Assembly (NCBI GenBank): GCA_003996215.1
Contig: QJPP01001744.1
Coordinates: 124,001-188,000 of the forward strand
Source: Jaltomata sinuosa
Lineage: Eukaryota; Streptophyta; Magnoliopsida; Solanales; Solanaceae
Direction of reading: 5' to 3'
Length of the DNA: 64,000 nt
Of this stretch, positions 11,293 to 22,045 are shown one piece after another. Made by a program: the position numbers and the translations under genes. Position 1 is the stretch's first letter, and each line of letters begins with the position of its first letter. Under the pieces are notes generated by a model. That model was not told where the DNA came from, searched no databases, and saw only the letters and a program-made list of their open reading frames with translations.

Positions 11293-13929
11293 TGTAACGC
11301 CCCGAGGTTACCCTCTAGACGTAACACGGGACTTGAGATCACAAATGCCCTAAGCTAACCCTTGGTCATAGCATACTCAAGCAAAACATTAGATAAGCGG
11401 AAGCATAATAGATAAATCTGGAATCACATAAACGGATAATCAGTCGAATAGGAATACAAAATCTAGAAAGAGACTCGAAAGTTGTCTATGTCTGAAAAGC
11501 CTCTATTCATGACATAAAGAGTTGCTAGGACAAGACCCTAGCTAACTCAAAGTATGGAAATAAGTAACCAACACAGACTAATAATATAACTAATCCTCGA
11601 CCTAAGAGGACTCACCAACAGCTGACAGAGAGTGGCCTGGAAGCTCTAGCCACGAGTCTGAGAAGGGACACCTAAATCTCCATCATCAAAGGATGCAGCG
11701 CACAGTGGTCTACAAGATCTACATCATAATAGTATGTAACATAAAGAGGTATACAGTCAGTACTAGTGAATGTACTTAGTATCTGAGTTATGCATATGAT
11801 ATGATGAAATATACTTAGAAGCATGCTGAAAACTGATATCATGCATAATTTGTGATAAAACATGCTTAAAATATCCTTGAAGCTGAAATCTTGTGATAAT
11901 AGTAAAATCTATAATGTAATGACTCAATGCAATATAATAAGCTAAAAACATAATCAAATCATAAGCCATAAGTAGTAAGTCTGAAATCTAAAAGCAAAGA
12001 GTCAATACAATCTTTTCATGAAAACTAGCTTCTGTGGGAGGTTCTCTTAACCGATATAGACCATGTGAGCTACATAGAATCCGATGTATTTGCCCCATCG
12101 AGAGGACCCAATATACCTTGCTAGGGTATAAAGGCATGACTGTAGCGTGATCGCTAAATCTGATGCCCAACTGAGGGGACTTAGAACCTATGGGGGCAAG
12201 TAGTTCTGAGACTAAGGGTACTCTCACCCTATCTAACTCAGTGTTAAATACTACTACCAAAACATATACATATAGCTCATAATATTTGTGACATATCTGA
12301 TGTCAAAACTGTTTATAACTTAGGTAGACATATCTGGATGCCAAACCTATCATAAAACATAGGGACATATCTAATGTCCAAAACTGTTGAAAAAGCATAA
12401 GGACATATCTGATGTCATGCAATTCACAAGTCATGAGCCTTAAAGCTTTGCAAAACCATAATTCAAAATATACTTTCCTTCTAATATCATAGACTGGAGA
12501 ATTAGGCATGCAATTTCATAAAAATAGAGGTCATGTTATCTAGACATACCAATTTTTCTTGAAGACATGCAATTCAAAGGAATCATTCTAAAATTCATCA
12601 TCAACATATGGCTTTTGAAATCAACTAAGGAACTTCAATTAAATCATAGATACATAATGAGAAACCATGAACTTATACTTTAAAATTGAACCCAAAAGTT
12701 TTCCCCAATTTGAGTAAGAACCCAAGTTTCATAAATTGGGTAAGGATTAGACTTAAAATCATGAATAGGAAATCACTTATAAAAACCCATGCAAAATCAT
12801 GCAATTTAGAGTCAAAATCCATAGAAGAAACATGAGGAAACAATTTGTAAAGAAACCCATGAGAATTGAGTAAGAACCTTAATTTGGAAATTCATAAAAT
12901 CAATTTAGAAGGTTGGGGTTTTGGGAACAAGGGTTAAGGGAACCCATGTTGAATACCCAGATACCTGAATTGAGCTTTCCTAACTTGGGACTTGAGGATG
13001 GAGACTTGAAGATGGAATCCTTAGCTTGAAGCTTGGAGAATGGAGACCCTTCTATTCTCTTGGAACTTGATTGAGAGAATGGAAGAGAACTTAAGCTAAG
13101 TGGGAATAAAATCCCTTCTAATTTTCCCAAAATGACCTAACTTAGGAGTTAAAAGAGTGAGAAATTACCAAAATACCCCAAGGAAAAGAGTCTGAAATAC
13201 TTTTGAAAATTTCATCACAGGCTTCTACGGACATGAATCACGACCCGTAGAATGGATAATGGTTCGTCATTCCTGGGCGAAGTTTCTAGCCTCTGGACTG
13301 ATTTCCACAAGTTGGTTTCACGACCCGTGGATCATTCCACGACCCGTGGAACCTCCTCGTGGTTCTCAGGCCACTTTTAAGCTTCTGGACTATTTCTACG
13401 AGTTGGTTTCATGACCCATGGAAACTTTCATAACCCGTGGAACCTCCTTGTGGTTTTCAGGTAAAAAAACTAATTTCCACGAGTTGATTTCACAACCCGT
13501 GGAAACTTCCACGACCCATGGAAACTTCTCGTGGTTCTTGTCTGTCATTTTGACAGATAGACACCCTTTAGTAAAACACTGATAACCTTTTGCTCCAGAC
13601 TCGGATTAATGCGCAGTTGATGGAGTTGGAAAGAAGATTCAAAGACCTTTAATTTTATGGGTACTAGTCCACCTAAATCTTTATATTTTAGGAGTTATGA
13701 TCGTTTGAAATTATCCCTTGAAAAATCTTACACTAAAACTCAATCGGTAAGGAAGCTTTCAACTCAACTTTGAGCTAGAGGTTCTTTATGACCCTTATTC
13801 ATATATAATACACCTTTAAAACTTAAGAATAGGTCTTAATACTTAGATACATAAATTTTTTATCTAGTTCGAGTCTAACAACATATGAAGAACGGTTCAG
13901 ATTTGGCTTAGAATTTCTGGGGTGTTACA
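11293..13929 (-). mobile_element. Element B 3' LTR
   Basis: In plus coordinates it runs from TGTAACGCCCCGAGG to GGGGTGTTACA. Its U5 end (11293-11400) is a reverse-complement match to the end of A's LTR, showing common ancestry. Its dyad cluster is at about 13225-13545. Confidence 0.85.
13225..13545 (-). repeat. Dyad cluster in B 3' LTR (CCACGACCCGTGG words)
   Basis: A loose repeat of about 50-70 bp built from 'tccacgagttggtttcac', 'gacccgtggaa' and 'cctcctcgtggttctcagg' occurs three to four times. The core CCACGACCCGTGG is a 5+5 dyad with a 3-base centre. The right LTR has the same cluster at 18495-18785 with fewer units, so copy number differs between the two LTRs of one element. Confidence 0.8.
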
Positions 13930-13945
13930 ATATCTCCCCCTTGGG
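13930..13945 (-). promoter_or_regulatory. Element B polypurine tract
   Basis: Read on the minus strand, CCCAAGGGGGAGATAT immediately precedes the LTR start TGTAACACC. The same CCCAAGGGGGAGATAT is found before A's 3' LTR at 19211-19226. Confidence 0.8.
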
Positions 13946-16562
13946 ATCATTCGTCCTCGAATAAAGACTTCTAAGTTGAGAGTGGAGGGGGAAAGGGTTT
14001 CTATTCCATCAACTGAGTTTTAAAAGCTGAAGTATTTACATGATAACGGATCTCTGACTGAATTATAAACTGAGCTGAATTCATGAGGCATGTAAGCATA
14101 CTTAGGGCATGAGAACAACTGATGGTTTATGAAACTAAATGGCTAACATGATAACTGATCTTGATTAAGAGTAGTGTCTCAGCTGAAACTCATAAAGAAC
14201 GAGCGCATTCTTAGAAATCATAGATAAGTGAAAAGGACATTAAACTGAGAGGAGTAACTATACGAGAAAACCATCTCTTTTAAACTGAACTTACTACCTT
14301 GGACTAAACTGAATGTAGGTCCTTCTAACCTTAGGAATGATTATCGATAGGTCTGAACTGATCTAATATGAGGAGTCTAGTATTCTTGCAAGCTGAATCT
14401 ACTGGACCTAATATATGGGCACACTGGGCTAGGAGTAACAAAAGACTACTCTTGTCTTAATTACTACGGTTGACAACTCTTAAGCTTAGAAACACCTTTA
14501 AACTACACTAACTCCTCTGAATGCTAAGGTTTGAGCCTAACTACCTAATTTCACTATGTTCAAGCCTATCTTGACTAAGTCTCTTACATCTAGAGTTACC
14601 TCCCAAGAATGATATTCCTCCTTATCACAAAAATCAACTAAGCTTGAGCTCTAATCAATGGGTCACTAGGCACACAAAGCAAAAGCCCACATGCATTTCA
14701 TCACGAATTTTAAGCCTATCACTATGATCACCCTATGGTTTGTAGCTCATACTATCCAAGACTTCTCCTCTCTTCCTAGCATATCTAGTAGCTGTAACTT
14801 GAAGAACTTCTACAAAGGGACATACCAAAATTCCTCATCTAACTATTTCACAGGAATAATCCTCACCTAACTTTTCTTCCACACTTACAACTTGCTAGTT
14901 CCCATCTAGGCTACTACTTAGCTTCCTCTACTAACAACTATGACAACACAAGCCAAGATCACTGAGAGAATAGAGTGGGAGCATGAGTATCACGAATGAA
15001 GGAATACTGATCGGTCCTGACTTATACTTAGTTTTATCTAGCCACTCAAGGTGGGGTTTGAGAAGTCAAGTGAAAAGGGCATGCGTGTCTCACATCCTGG
15101 ACATACAAAGCATGGTTAAAGTAAAGAATTTACAAGCATGAATTATTCGAGAAATTTGGTATGAGCATATACATGATGTAGCACAATTTTATTAGTCATT
15201 ACGGCATAACTTGAAAACTGAGTATATAGAGCTAAGCATAGTGTGAGACATGAGCTTTCATTTATGACAAGTATCATGGTGTAAATCTGGAATTTGTAGA
15301 ATCATAGAGTAAGACTGGAATCATTGTCTGGAGTAATTTCTATTTGTTCTAAGAACTGAGCAAGGGCGTGAATCCCCATGAAGTCTGTGGGTTTGAATTA
15401 AGACCAAGGCACTGGAATACAAGACATGAATGGGGTGTTGTAATGAGGGAAACATACTTAAGATGCTAGGATAGAAATAATTCTTTGCACCCCCCTAACT
15501 TCATTCGAACACCCACTAGCATCACTACCCGAGTCTCCAAAATCTGATTGATTCTACATCCCACAATCTCCCCCTTAGATTCATGCTACGTTCTAAGTCT
15601 GTGGACCTCTCGTTAACCTCTAAGCAGAACTATAATCACTTTACTCTATCAGAGCAAACACTACTCTAGGAGTTAATCTAAATATACACTTCCTTCTATA
15701 GTCTAAGGCTCACCCTTACACACAAAAAAAATCTTGGCCTCAACCTTTCTATCTCATATACTAGTTTTGCATATCACACTCAATAACTTCCAACCTATCT
15801 TTTGCAAAGACATGTCAAGCTTACATGGTTCTAACTCCCAAAGCTCTCTCTTTATACTACCTGCCAAACCAAATGTTGTTAAGCCTATACCAAGAGGCTC
15901 AAAATTGCCTATCCTTCTCTGACTCACGTACATATATATCATGCCTACTAGAAAATGCCACAAAACTATCATTCTCACTCTCATACTATCATCCTTTCAT
16001 TCACATCCTATACCTGGTCTATACTTGCATAAGGACTTACCACTCTTCAATCCACACCAAGGGATGTATCATCCAATTACTCATCTAGTAAAGCACAACT
16101 CTAAATACATACTCCAATCAACTATCATTCTCCTGTCTAGGCTACCATACTTCTGACTTCATATTTTTGGCTCTAGGTTCATTCTACTACTAATGGCTTA
16201 CAATACAACATCTGTCGGTGGCAACACTACCCAAAGATCTAAGTACACACTTTCTCTTCTTATAGAATAATTAGTAACAAGTTTCTGGGAGAGAATATGA
16301 GAGCACCTCGCTGATAGATAATCTGAGATTTACTACTTCTGGCACCTCATATTTCATGTATAGACAGCAAAACTAGGAAAAACGCATAAGTTTGGAGGAT
16401 AAATAGAGTTAAAATCTATTGGACGATATTGATCATGAAAGAAGTGAACTCTTTACTAAAATATATCATAGCCTCCCCCTCATAGATGTGGCGTGCTTCA
16501 CACCTATGAAGGAGACTCTACTTGATGCAGCTTTCAGATACCCTAGAACTCTTGAACTTGAT
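13946..16562 (-). mobile_element. Element B internal region, no coding sequence
   Basis: About 2.6 kb with only short chance frames. It is homologous in order to 22046-about 24700 (element C), for example around 14470-14700 against 22590-22880. Conservation of a non-coding interior between two insertions suggests it is the body of a non-autonomous family, not a random deletion product. The part next to the PBS (about 16400-16562) matches A's leader in inverted orientation. Confidence 0.7.
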
Positions 16563-16574
16563 GCTATGATACCA
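16563..16574 (-). promoter_or_regulatory. Element B primer-binding site
   Basis: Minus-strand TGGTATCATAGC lies a few bases inside the 5' LTR end. It is the tRNA-Met type site with one change (G to T) from TGGTATCAGAGC. Confidence 0.75.
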
Positions 16575-16578
16575 AGTT

Positions 16579-19174
16579 TGTCATTCCCCGAGGTTAGACC
16601 CTGGATGTAATACGGGACTTGGGACAACAAATGCCCCAAGCTAACCCTTGGTCATAGCATACTCAAGCAAATCATTAGATAAGCGAAAGTATAATAGATA
16701 AATCCGAAATCACATAAACAGATAATCAGTTGAATAGGAATACAAAATCTAGAAAGAGACTCAAAAGTTGTCTATGTCTGAAAAGCCTTTATTTATGACA
16801 TAAAGAGTTCCTAGGACAAGACCCTAGCTAACTCGAAGTATGGAAATAAGTAACCAATACAGACTAAGAACATAACTAATCCTCGACCTAAGAGGACTCA
16901 CCAACAGCTGACAGAGAGTGGCCTGGAAGCTCTAGCCACGGGTCTGAGAAGGGACACCTGAATCTGCATCATCAAAGGATGCAGGCAGAGTGAGGTACAA
17001 GATCTACATCATATTAAGATACAACACAAGGAGGTATGAGGTCAGTACTATGGAATGTACTGAGTATGAGAGATATGCATGTGATATAATGAAATATACC
17101 TGGAAGCATGCTGAAAACTGAGATCATGCATAATTTGTGATAAAACATGCTTAAAATATCCTTGAAGATGAAATCATATGATAATAGTAAAATCTGTAAT
17201 GTAATGACTCAATGCAATATCATAAGCTGAAAACATAATCAAATCATAAGCCATATGTAGTAAGTCTGAAATCTAAAAGCAAAGAGTCAATACAATCTTT
17301 TCATGAAAACTAGCTTCTGTGGAAGGTTCTCTTAACATATATAGATCATGTGAGCTACATGGAATCCGATGTATCCGCCCCATCGAGAGGACCCAATATA
17401 CCTTGCTAGGGTATAAAGGCATGACTGTGGCGTGATCACTAAATCGGATGCCTAACTGAGGGGACTTAGAACATATGGGGGCACGTAGTTCTGGGACTAA
17501 GGGTACTCTTACCCTATCCAACTCGGTGCTAAATACTACTCCCAAAACATATACATATAGCTCATAATACTTGTGATATATCTGATGTCAAAACTGTTCA
17601 TAACTTAGGTAGACATATCTGGATGCCAAACTTTTCATAAAACATAGAGACATATCTAATGCCCAAAACTATTGGAAAAGCATAAGGACATATCCACAAG
17701 TCATGAGTCTTAAACCTTTGAAAAACCATAATTCAAAATATACTTTCCTATTAATATCATAACCTGAAGAATTAAGGCTTTAATTTCATAAAAATAGAGG
17801 TCATGTTATCTAATCATACCAATTTCGCTTGAAGACATGCAATTCAAAGGAATCATGCTAAAATTCATCATCAACATATGGCTTTTGAAATCAACAAAGG
17901 AACTTCAATTAAATCATAGATACGTAATGAGAAACCATGAACTTATGCTTGAAAACTGAACCCATAAGTTTTCCCCAATTTGGGTAAGAACCCAAGTTTC
18001 ATAAATTGGGTAAGGATTAGACTTAAAATCATGAATAGGAAATCACTTATAAAAACCCATGCAAAATCATGCAATTTAGAGTCAAAATCCATAGAAGAAA
18101 CATGAGGAAACAATTTGTAAAGAAACCCATGAGAATTGAGTAAGAACCTTAATTTGGAAATTCATAAAATCAATTTAGAAGGTTGGGGTTTTGGGAACAA
18201 GGGTTAAGGGAACCCATGTTGAATACCCAGATACCTGAATTGAGCTTTCCTAACTTGGGACTTGAGGATGGAGACTTGAAGATGGAATCCTTAGCTTGAA
18301 GCTTGGAGAATGGAGACTCTTCTATTCTCTTGGAACTTGATTGAGAGAATGGAAGAGAACTTAAGCTAAGTGGGAATAAAATCCCTTCTAATTTGCCCAA
18401 AATGACTTAACTTAGGAGTTAAAAGAGTGAGAAATTACAAAAATACCCCAAGGAAAAGAGTCTGAAATACTTTTGAAAATTTCATCACAGGCTTCTACGG
18501 ACATGAATCACGACCCGTGGAATGGATCACAGCTCGTGGAATGGGTTCGTGGTTCCTGGGCAAAGTTTCTAGCCTTTAGGATGATTTCCAAGAGTTGGTT
18601 TCACGACCCGTGGAACCTCCTCGTAGTTCTCAGGCCACTTTTAAGCTTCTGGACTATTTCCACGAGTTGGTTTCATGACCCGTGGAAACTTCCACGACCC
18701 GTGGAACCTCCTCATGGTTTTCAGGTAAAAAAACTGATTTCCACGTGTTGGTTTCACGACCCGTGGAACCTTCTCATGGTTGTTGTCTGTCATTTTTACA
18801 GATATACACCCTTTAGTAAAACACTTACAACTTTTTGCTTCGGACTCGGATTAATGTGCGGTTGGTGGCGTTGGAAAGAAGATTCTAAGACCTTTAATTT
18901 TGTGGGTACTAGTCCACCTAACTCTTTATATTCTAGGAGTTATGATCATTTGAATTTATCCTTTAAAAAATCTTACACTAAAACTCAATCGGTTAGGAAG
19001 CTTTCAACTCAACTTTGAGCTAAACGTTCTTTATGACACTTATTAATATATAATACACCTTTAAAACATAAGAATAGGTCTTAATACTTAGATAAATAGA
19101 AAATTTATCTAGTTCAGGTCTAACAACACATGAAGAACGGTTCAGCATTGGCTTAGAATTTTTGGGGTGAAATA
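16579..19174 (-). mobile_element. Element B 5' LTR
   Basis: Collinear with 11293-13929, running from TGTCATTCCCCGAGG to GGGGTGAAATA (a decayed GTTACA end). The 181-codon plus-strand frame at 18473-19018 is an antisense read-through of its dyad cluster, not a gene. Confidence 0.85.
18495..18785 (-). repeat. Dyad cluster in B 5' LTR
   Basis: Same words as 13225-13545 (cacgacccgtggaa, ttccacgagttggtttca) but with a different number and spacing of units. This indicates slippage or gene conversion within the cluster after insertion. Confidence 0.75.
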
Positions 19175-19210
19175 ATTTCCTTACTTAGTCTTTATTCGAG
19201 GATGAATGAT

Positions 19211-19226
19211 CCCAAGGGGGAGATAT
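19211..19226 (+). promoter_or_regulatory. Element A polypurine tract
   Basis: CCCAAGGGGGAGATAT directly before the 3' LTR start TGTAACAG. The preceding 'tctttattcgaggatgaatg' is the usual 3' leader of this lineage. It shows that 19175-19226 continues element A after the nested insertion. Confidence 0.85.
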
Positions 19227-21165
19227 TGTAACAGCCCGACATTCGATCCAGCTTTCAAACTCAGAAACTTGCAGAATTTTGAACTTCCAGGGATCACGGG
19301 TCAAGTCCATGAGCCGTGGATGATTCCATGAGTCATGGAAGGGACTCGTGATTCTAAACCTGCAGACCACCCTCAGGTCTGGGAACTACGAGTCAGTTTC
19401 ATAGTTCGTAGATGTTTCCACAGGTCATGGAACCAACCCATGGAAGTCAGACAAAGAGTGGTTAACTTCCCGGTAAATCACGATTGAATTCTATGACTCA
19501 TGGAAGTTTCCACGGGACATCGTGTTGAGTCATGGAATTAGATCTGCAGATTGAAATTTTGGTTTAGGAACCATGAGTCCAATCCATGACTCATGGTTAC
19601 TTCTATGGTCCGTGGAAATGACCCGTGGAACCTGAAGCTGAGTTTTTAAAATAGCTTTCCTTAATTAAGTCCCAGGGGTATTTCTATAATTATCCACCCT
19701 TTTAACTCCTAAGTGAGGTTGTTTTGACCATTTTAAGTGGAGTTTTATTCCCTAATAGCCTAAGCTTTTCTCATTCTAAGTAATCCTATTCAAAAAGAAG
19801 AAAGAACTCCTTCAAGCTCCAAGTCTCAAGCTCCAAGTTCAAGCCTCTATTTCTTTTCATCTTAGATCAAGAAAGCTTCAATAAGGTATGTGAGTATCCA
19901 ATAAGGGATTCCTTTCACCTTTATGCCTAAAACTCATGATTTTTACTTTGATTTATGAATTTATAAAATTAGGGCTCTTACCCTATTTGGAAAAAACTCA
20001 TAGGTTCAGTTTTAAATCTTTAATTCATGATTTCTCATTACTTATCTATGATTTATTTGAGGTTTCTTATATGATTTCAAAAGCCCAAGCATTAAAGATG
20101 ATTTCTAGCATGATTCCATTGAATTACATGATTTCAAGTGTAAATTGGCATGTTAGATAACATGGCCTTATGTATTATGGAATTGCGTGCCTAATTCTTT
20201 AAGTTATGAATTTACAATGGAAAGTATGTTTTGAATTATGGTTATGCTACGTTTTAAGGATTTTGAAGCATGAATTGCATGGTATTAGATCATACACTTA
20301 TAATTTTCAAATAGAATTGGCATTAGATTATGCCACAAAACATGTGAGCTATATGTATATATTTTTGGAGTAGTATTTAGCACCGAGTTGGACGGGGTGA
20401 GATTGCCCTTAGTCCCAGAATTACGTGCCACCATAGGTGCCGTCTGTGGCTTATGATAGGATCCTGATATTATAAGGTTCTAACTTTGGCCAGTTAGGAC
20501 AACCTTTTTCAGTGTGGGTGTATGACACTGCACTCCATGTAGCTCATCATGGTTTATATTGGTTAAGAGAAACTCCCGTAAGAAGATTTAAGACTTATGT
20601 TTTTCTATTCCATGCTTTAAGCATAAAAAAATGACATTTACTTATGATATTTTCTTATGCATGAATTTAGTTTTAATTACATTTTAAGTATGTTTTTACT
20701 ATATTCATGCATGTCTCAAATACTCGGTATATCCTATAATACTGGCATGTATTCTCACGCTGCATCCTTTGATGATGCAGATACATGTTCTCTCCCTCAG
20801 GCACGTGGCTAGAGACTGCAGGCCATTCCAATTAGTGTTGGTGATTCCTCATTGTTCGAGGGCTAGTTATGATCTTAGTTATTTTTATGGTTGTTTACTT
20901 TTGTACTTTGAGTTAGCTAGGGTCTTGTCCTAGCAACTCCTTATGTCATGTGTAGAGGCTTTTTAGACATAGACAGTATTCGAGTCTCTTTTGGATCATG
21001 TTTCATTTTGACTTTATCATATATCAATTGGGTTGCCTAGCTTCTATTTATGCTTCACTAGTTTATCTTATGAATACCTGAGTTATGCTATGACCAAGGG
21101 TTAGCTCAAGGCACTTGTGGTTCCAGGTCCCATGTTACGTCTAGGGGGTAGCCTCGGGCATGACA
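19227..21165 (+). mobile_element. Element A 3' LTR
   Basis: Collinear with 4324-6264 from TGTAACAGCCCGAC to GGGCATGACA. Lengths differ by two bases and substitutions are scattered. Dyad words at about 19290-19640 match those of the 5' LTR but are partly degraded. Confidence 0.85.
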
Positions 21166-22045
21166 AAAAGAGGTATAATATCTTTGATGGATGGTGGGTC
21201 TTGCTCAAAATCGTATAATATCTTTGATGGATGGTGGGTCTTGCTCAAAATCAAGTATTGAACCGTAGAAGTGAGTTCTTGAATCTTGCTAAAGATAGGA
21301 TGGAATTTTTGATGTTAGAATCTTATAGATATTCATGGATTTACATTGTACGCATGGATAGTATTTATCTAGACTTATATGGATTGAAGAGGGCTCTTGG
21401 GGGCTTTTGGGGTCGAACAAAGTATGAAAAATGGGAAGAGAAACCCCAAATAGCATTCTTATAAAAATCTGATATACTGACTGTTATACATGATATACAG
21501 ATCAAATAACTACTCTACGGACCTTGAAACTGATGTACGGATCATGAAACGAGTTTTACTAAATGTTGAGAAGTTCTCACACACTATTTAAGTTGCATGA
21601 TTCATTCTACAAACTGTTAAACTCTTTCACGAACTGTGAACTGAATCCTTGAGGGTCCAATTCATCGTGATTGTTTAACAGTGCTCCACTAAAATGCCCA
21701 TAACCTTTTGCTCCGGACTCAGATTGACAAACTATTGGTGGCGTTGGAAATAAGACTCAAAAAAATTATTTGTTAGGTCACAGGACACCATAAATCTTTA
21801 TATAATGGGAGGAATGCTCATTTAAATCATACCCTTGTATGAACATAGATGAAAACTTAATCTGTAGAAAAGCTTTCAATTTAACTTTGAGTTAGAGGTT
21901 CCTTATGGCCATAATTTGTATCCAATGCACTTACCATACTCAATAATTTATCTTAAAACCTAGGTACAATAAAATTCATCGGGTTTGAATCTAACTACAT
22001 ACTTAGAACAGTTCAAATCTTTGCCCAAAAGTTCATGGTGTTAGA
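21166..22045 (-). mobile_element. Element C 3' LTR, inner half (minus strand)
   Basis: From about 21680 it aligns with 13580-13929 of B ('cataaccttttgctccggactc...', 'gttggaaa(t/g)aagactc', then the LTR start GGTGTTAGA at 22038-22045). With 2788-4323 it makes one LTR split by element A. The first 90 bp holds a 40-bp tandem duplication. Confidence 0.65.
21173..21252 (+). repeat. 40-bp perfect tandem duplication
   Basis: Two adjacent identical 40-base copies (21173-21212 and 21213-21252) start 8 bp beyond the end of element A's 3' LTR. Confidence 0.9.

Larger units (their letters stand above)
11293..19174 (-). mobile_element. Element B: coding-free (LARD-like) LTR retrotransposon nested in A
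   Basis: Direct LTRs 11293-13929 (2637 bp) and 16579-19174 (2596 bp), both reading on the minus strand, flank 2.65 kb of internal sequence. The element has a minus-strand PBS at its 5' end and a minus-strand polypurine tract at its 3' end, but no gag-pol text in any frame. Long stretches of the two LTRs (for example 12700-13120 against 17970-18390) differ at only a few positions. Size and structure match large retrotransposon derivatives (LARDs), which are mobilised by proteins of related autonomous elements. Its leader resembles that of element A. Confidence 0.8.
4324..21165 (+). mobile_element. Element A: Tekay/Del-type Ty3-gypsy retrotransposon with a nested insertion
   Basis: Two LTRs of 1941 and 1939 bp (4324-6264 and 19227-21165) enclose a PBS, gag-pol with a C-terminal chromodomain, and a polypurine tract. 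The polypurine tract is separated from pol by a 7.9 kb minus-strand element (11293-19174). Without that insertion the element is about 9.0 kb, normal for this lineage. Coding parts carry many stops and at least one frameshift, so it is non-autonomous. Target-site duplications are not clean (left aaata, right aaaag), which fits an old insertion. Confidence 0.85.

Noticed and set aside
13225..13545. CRISPR-like array from regularly repeated short words
   Set aside because: Units are imperfect, spacing is irregular and the spacers are themselves repeats; the context is a plant LTR.
18473..19018. 181-codon plus-strand open frame
   Set aside because: It runs antisense through the dyad cluster of B's 5' LTR and has no protein-family signature; the repeats are poor in stop codons.
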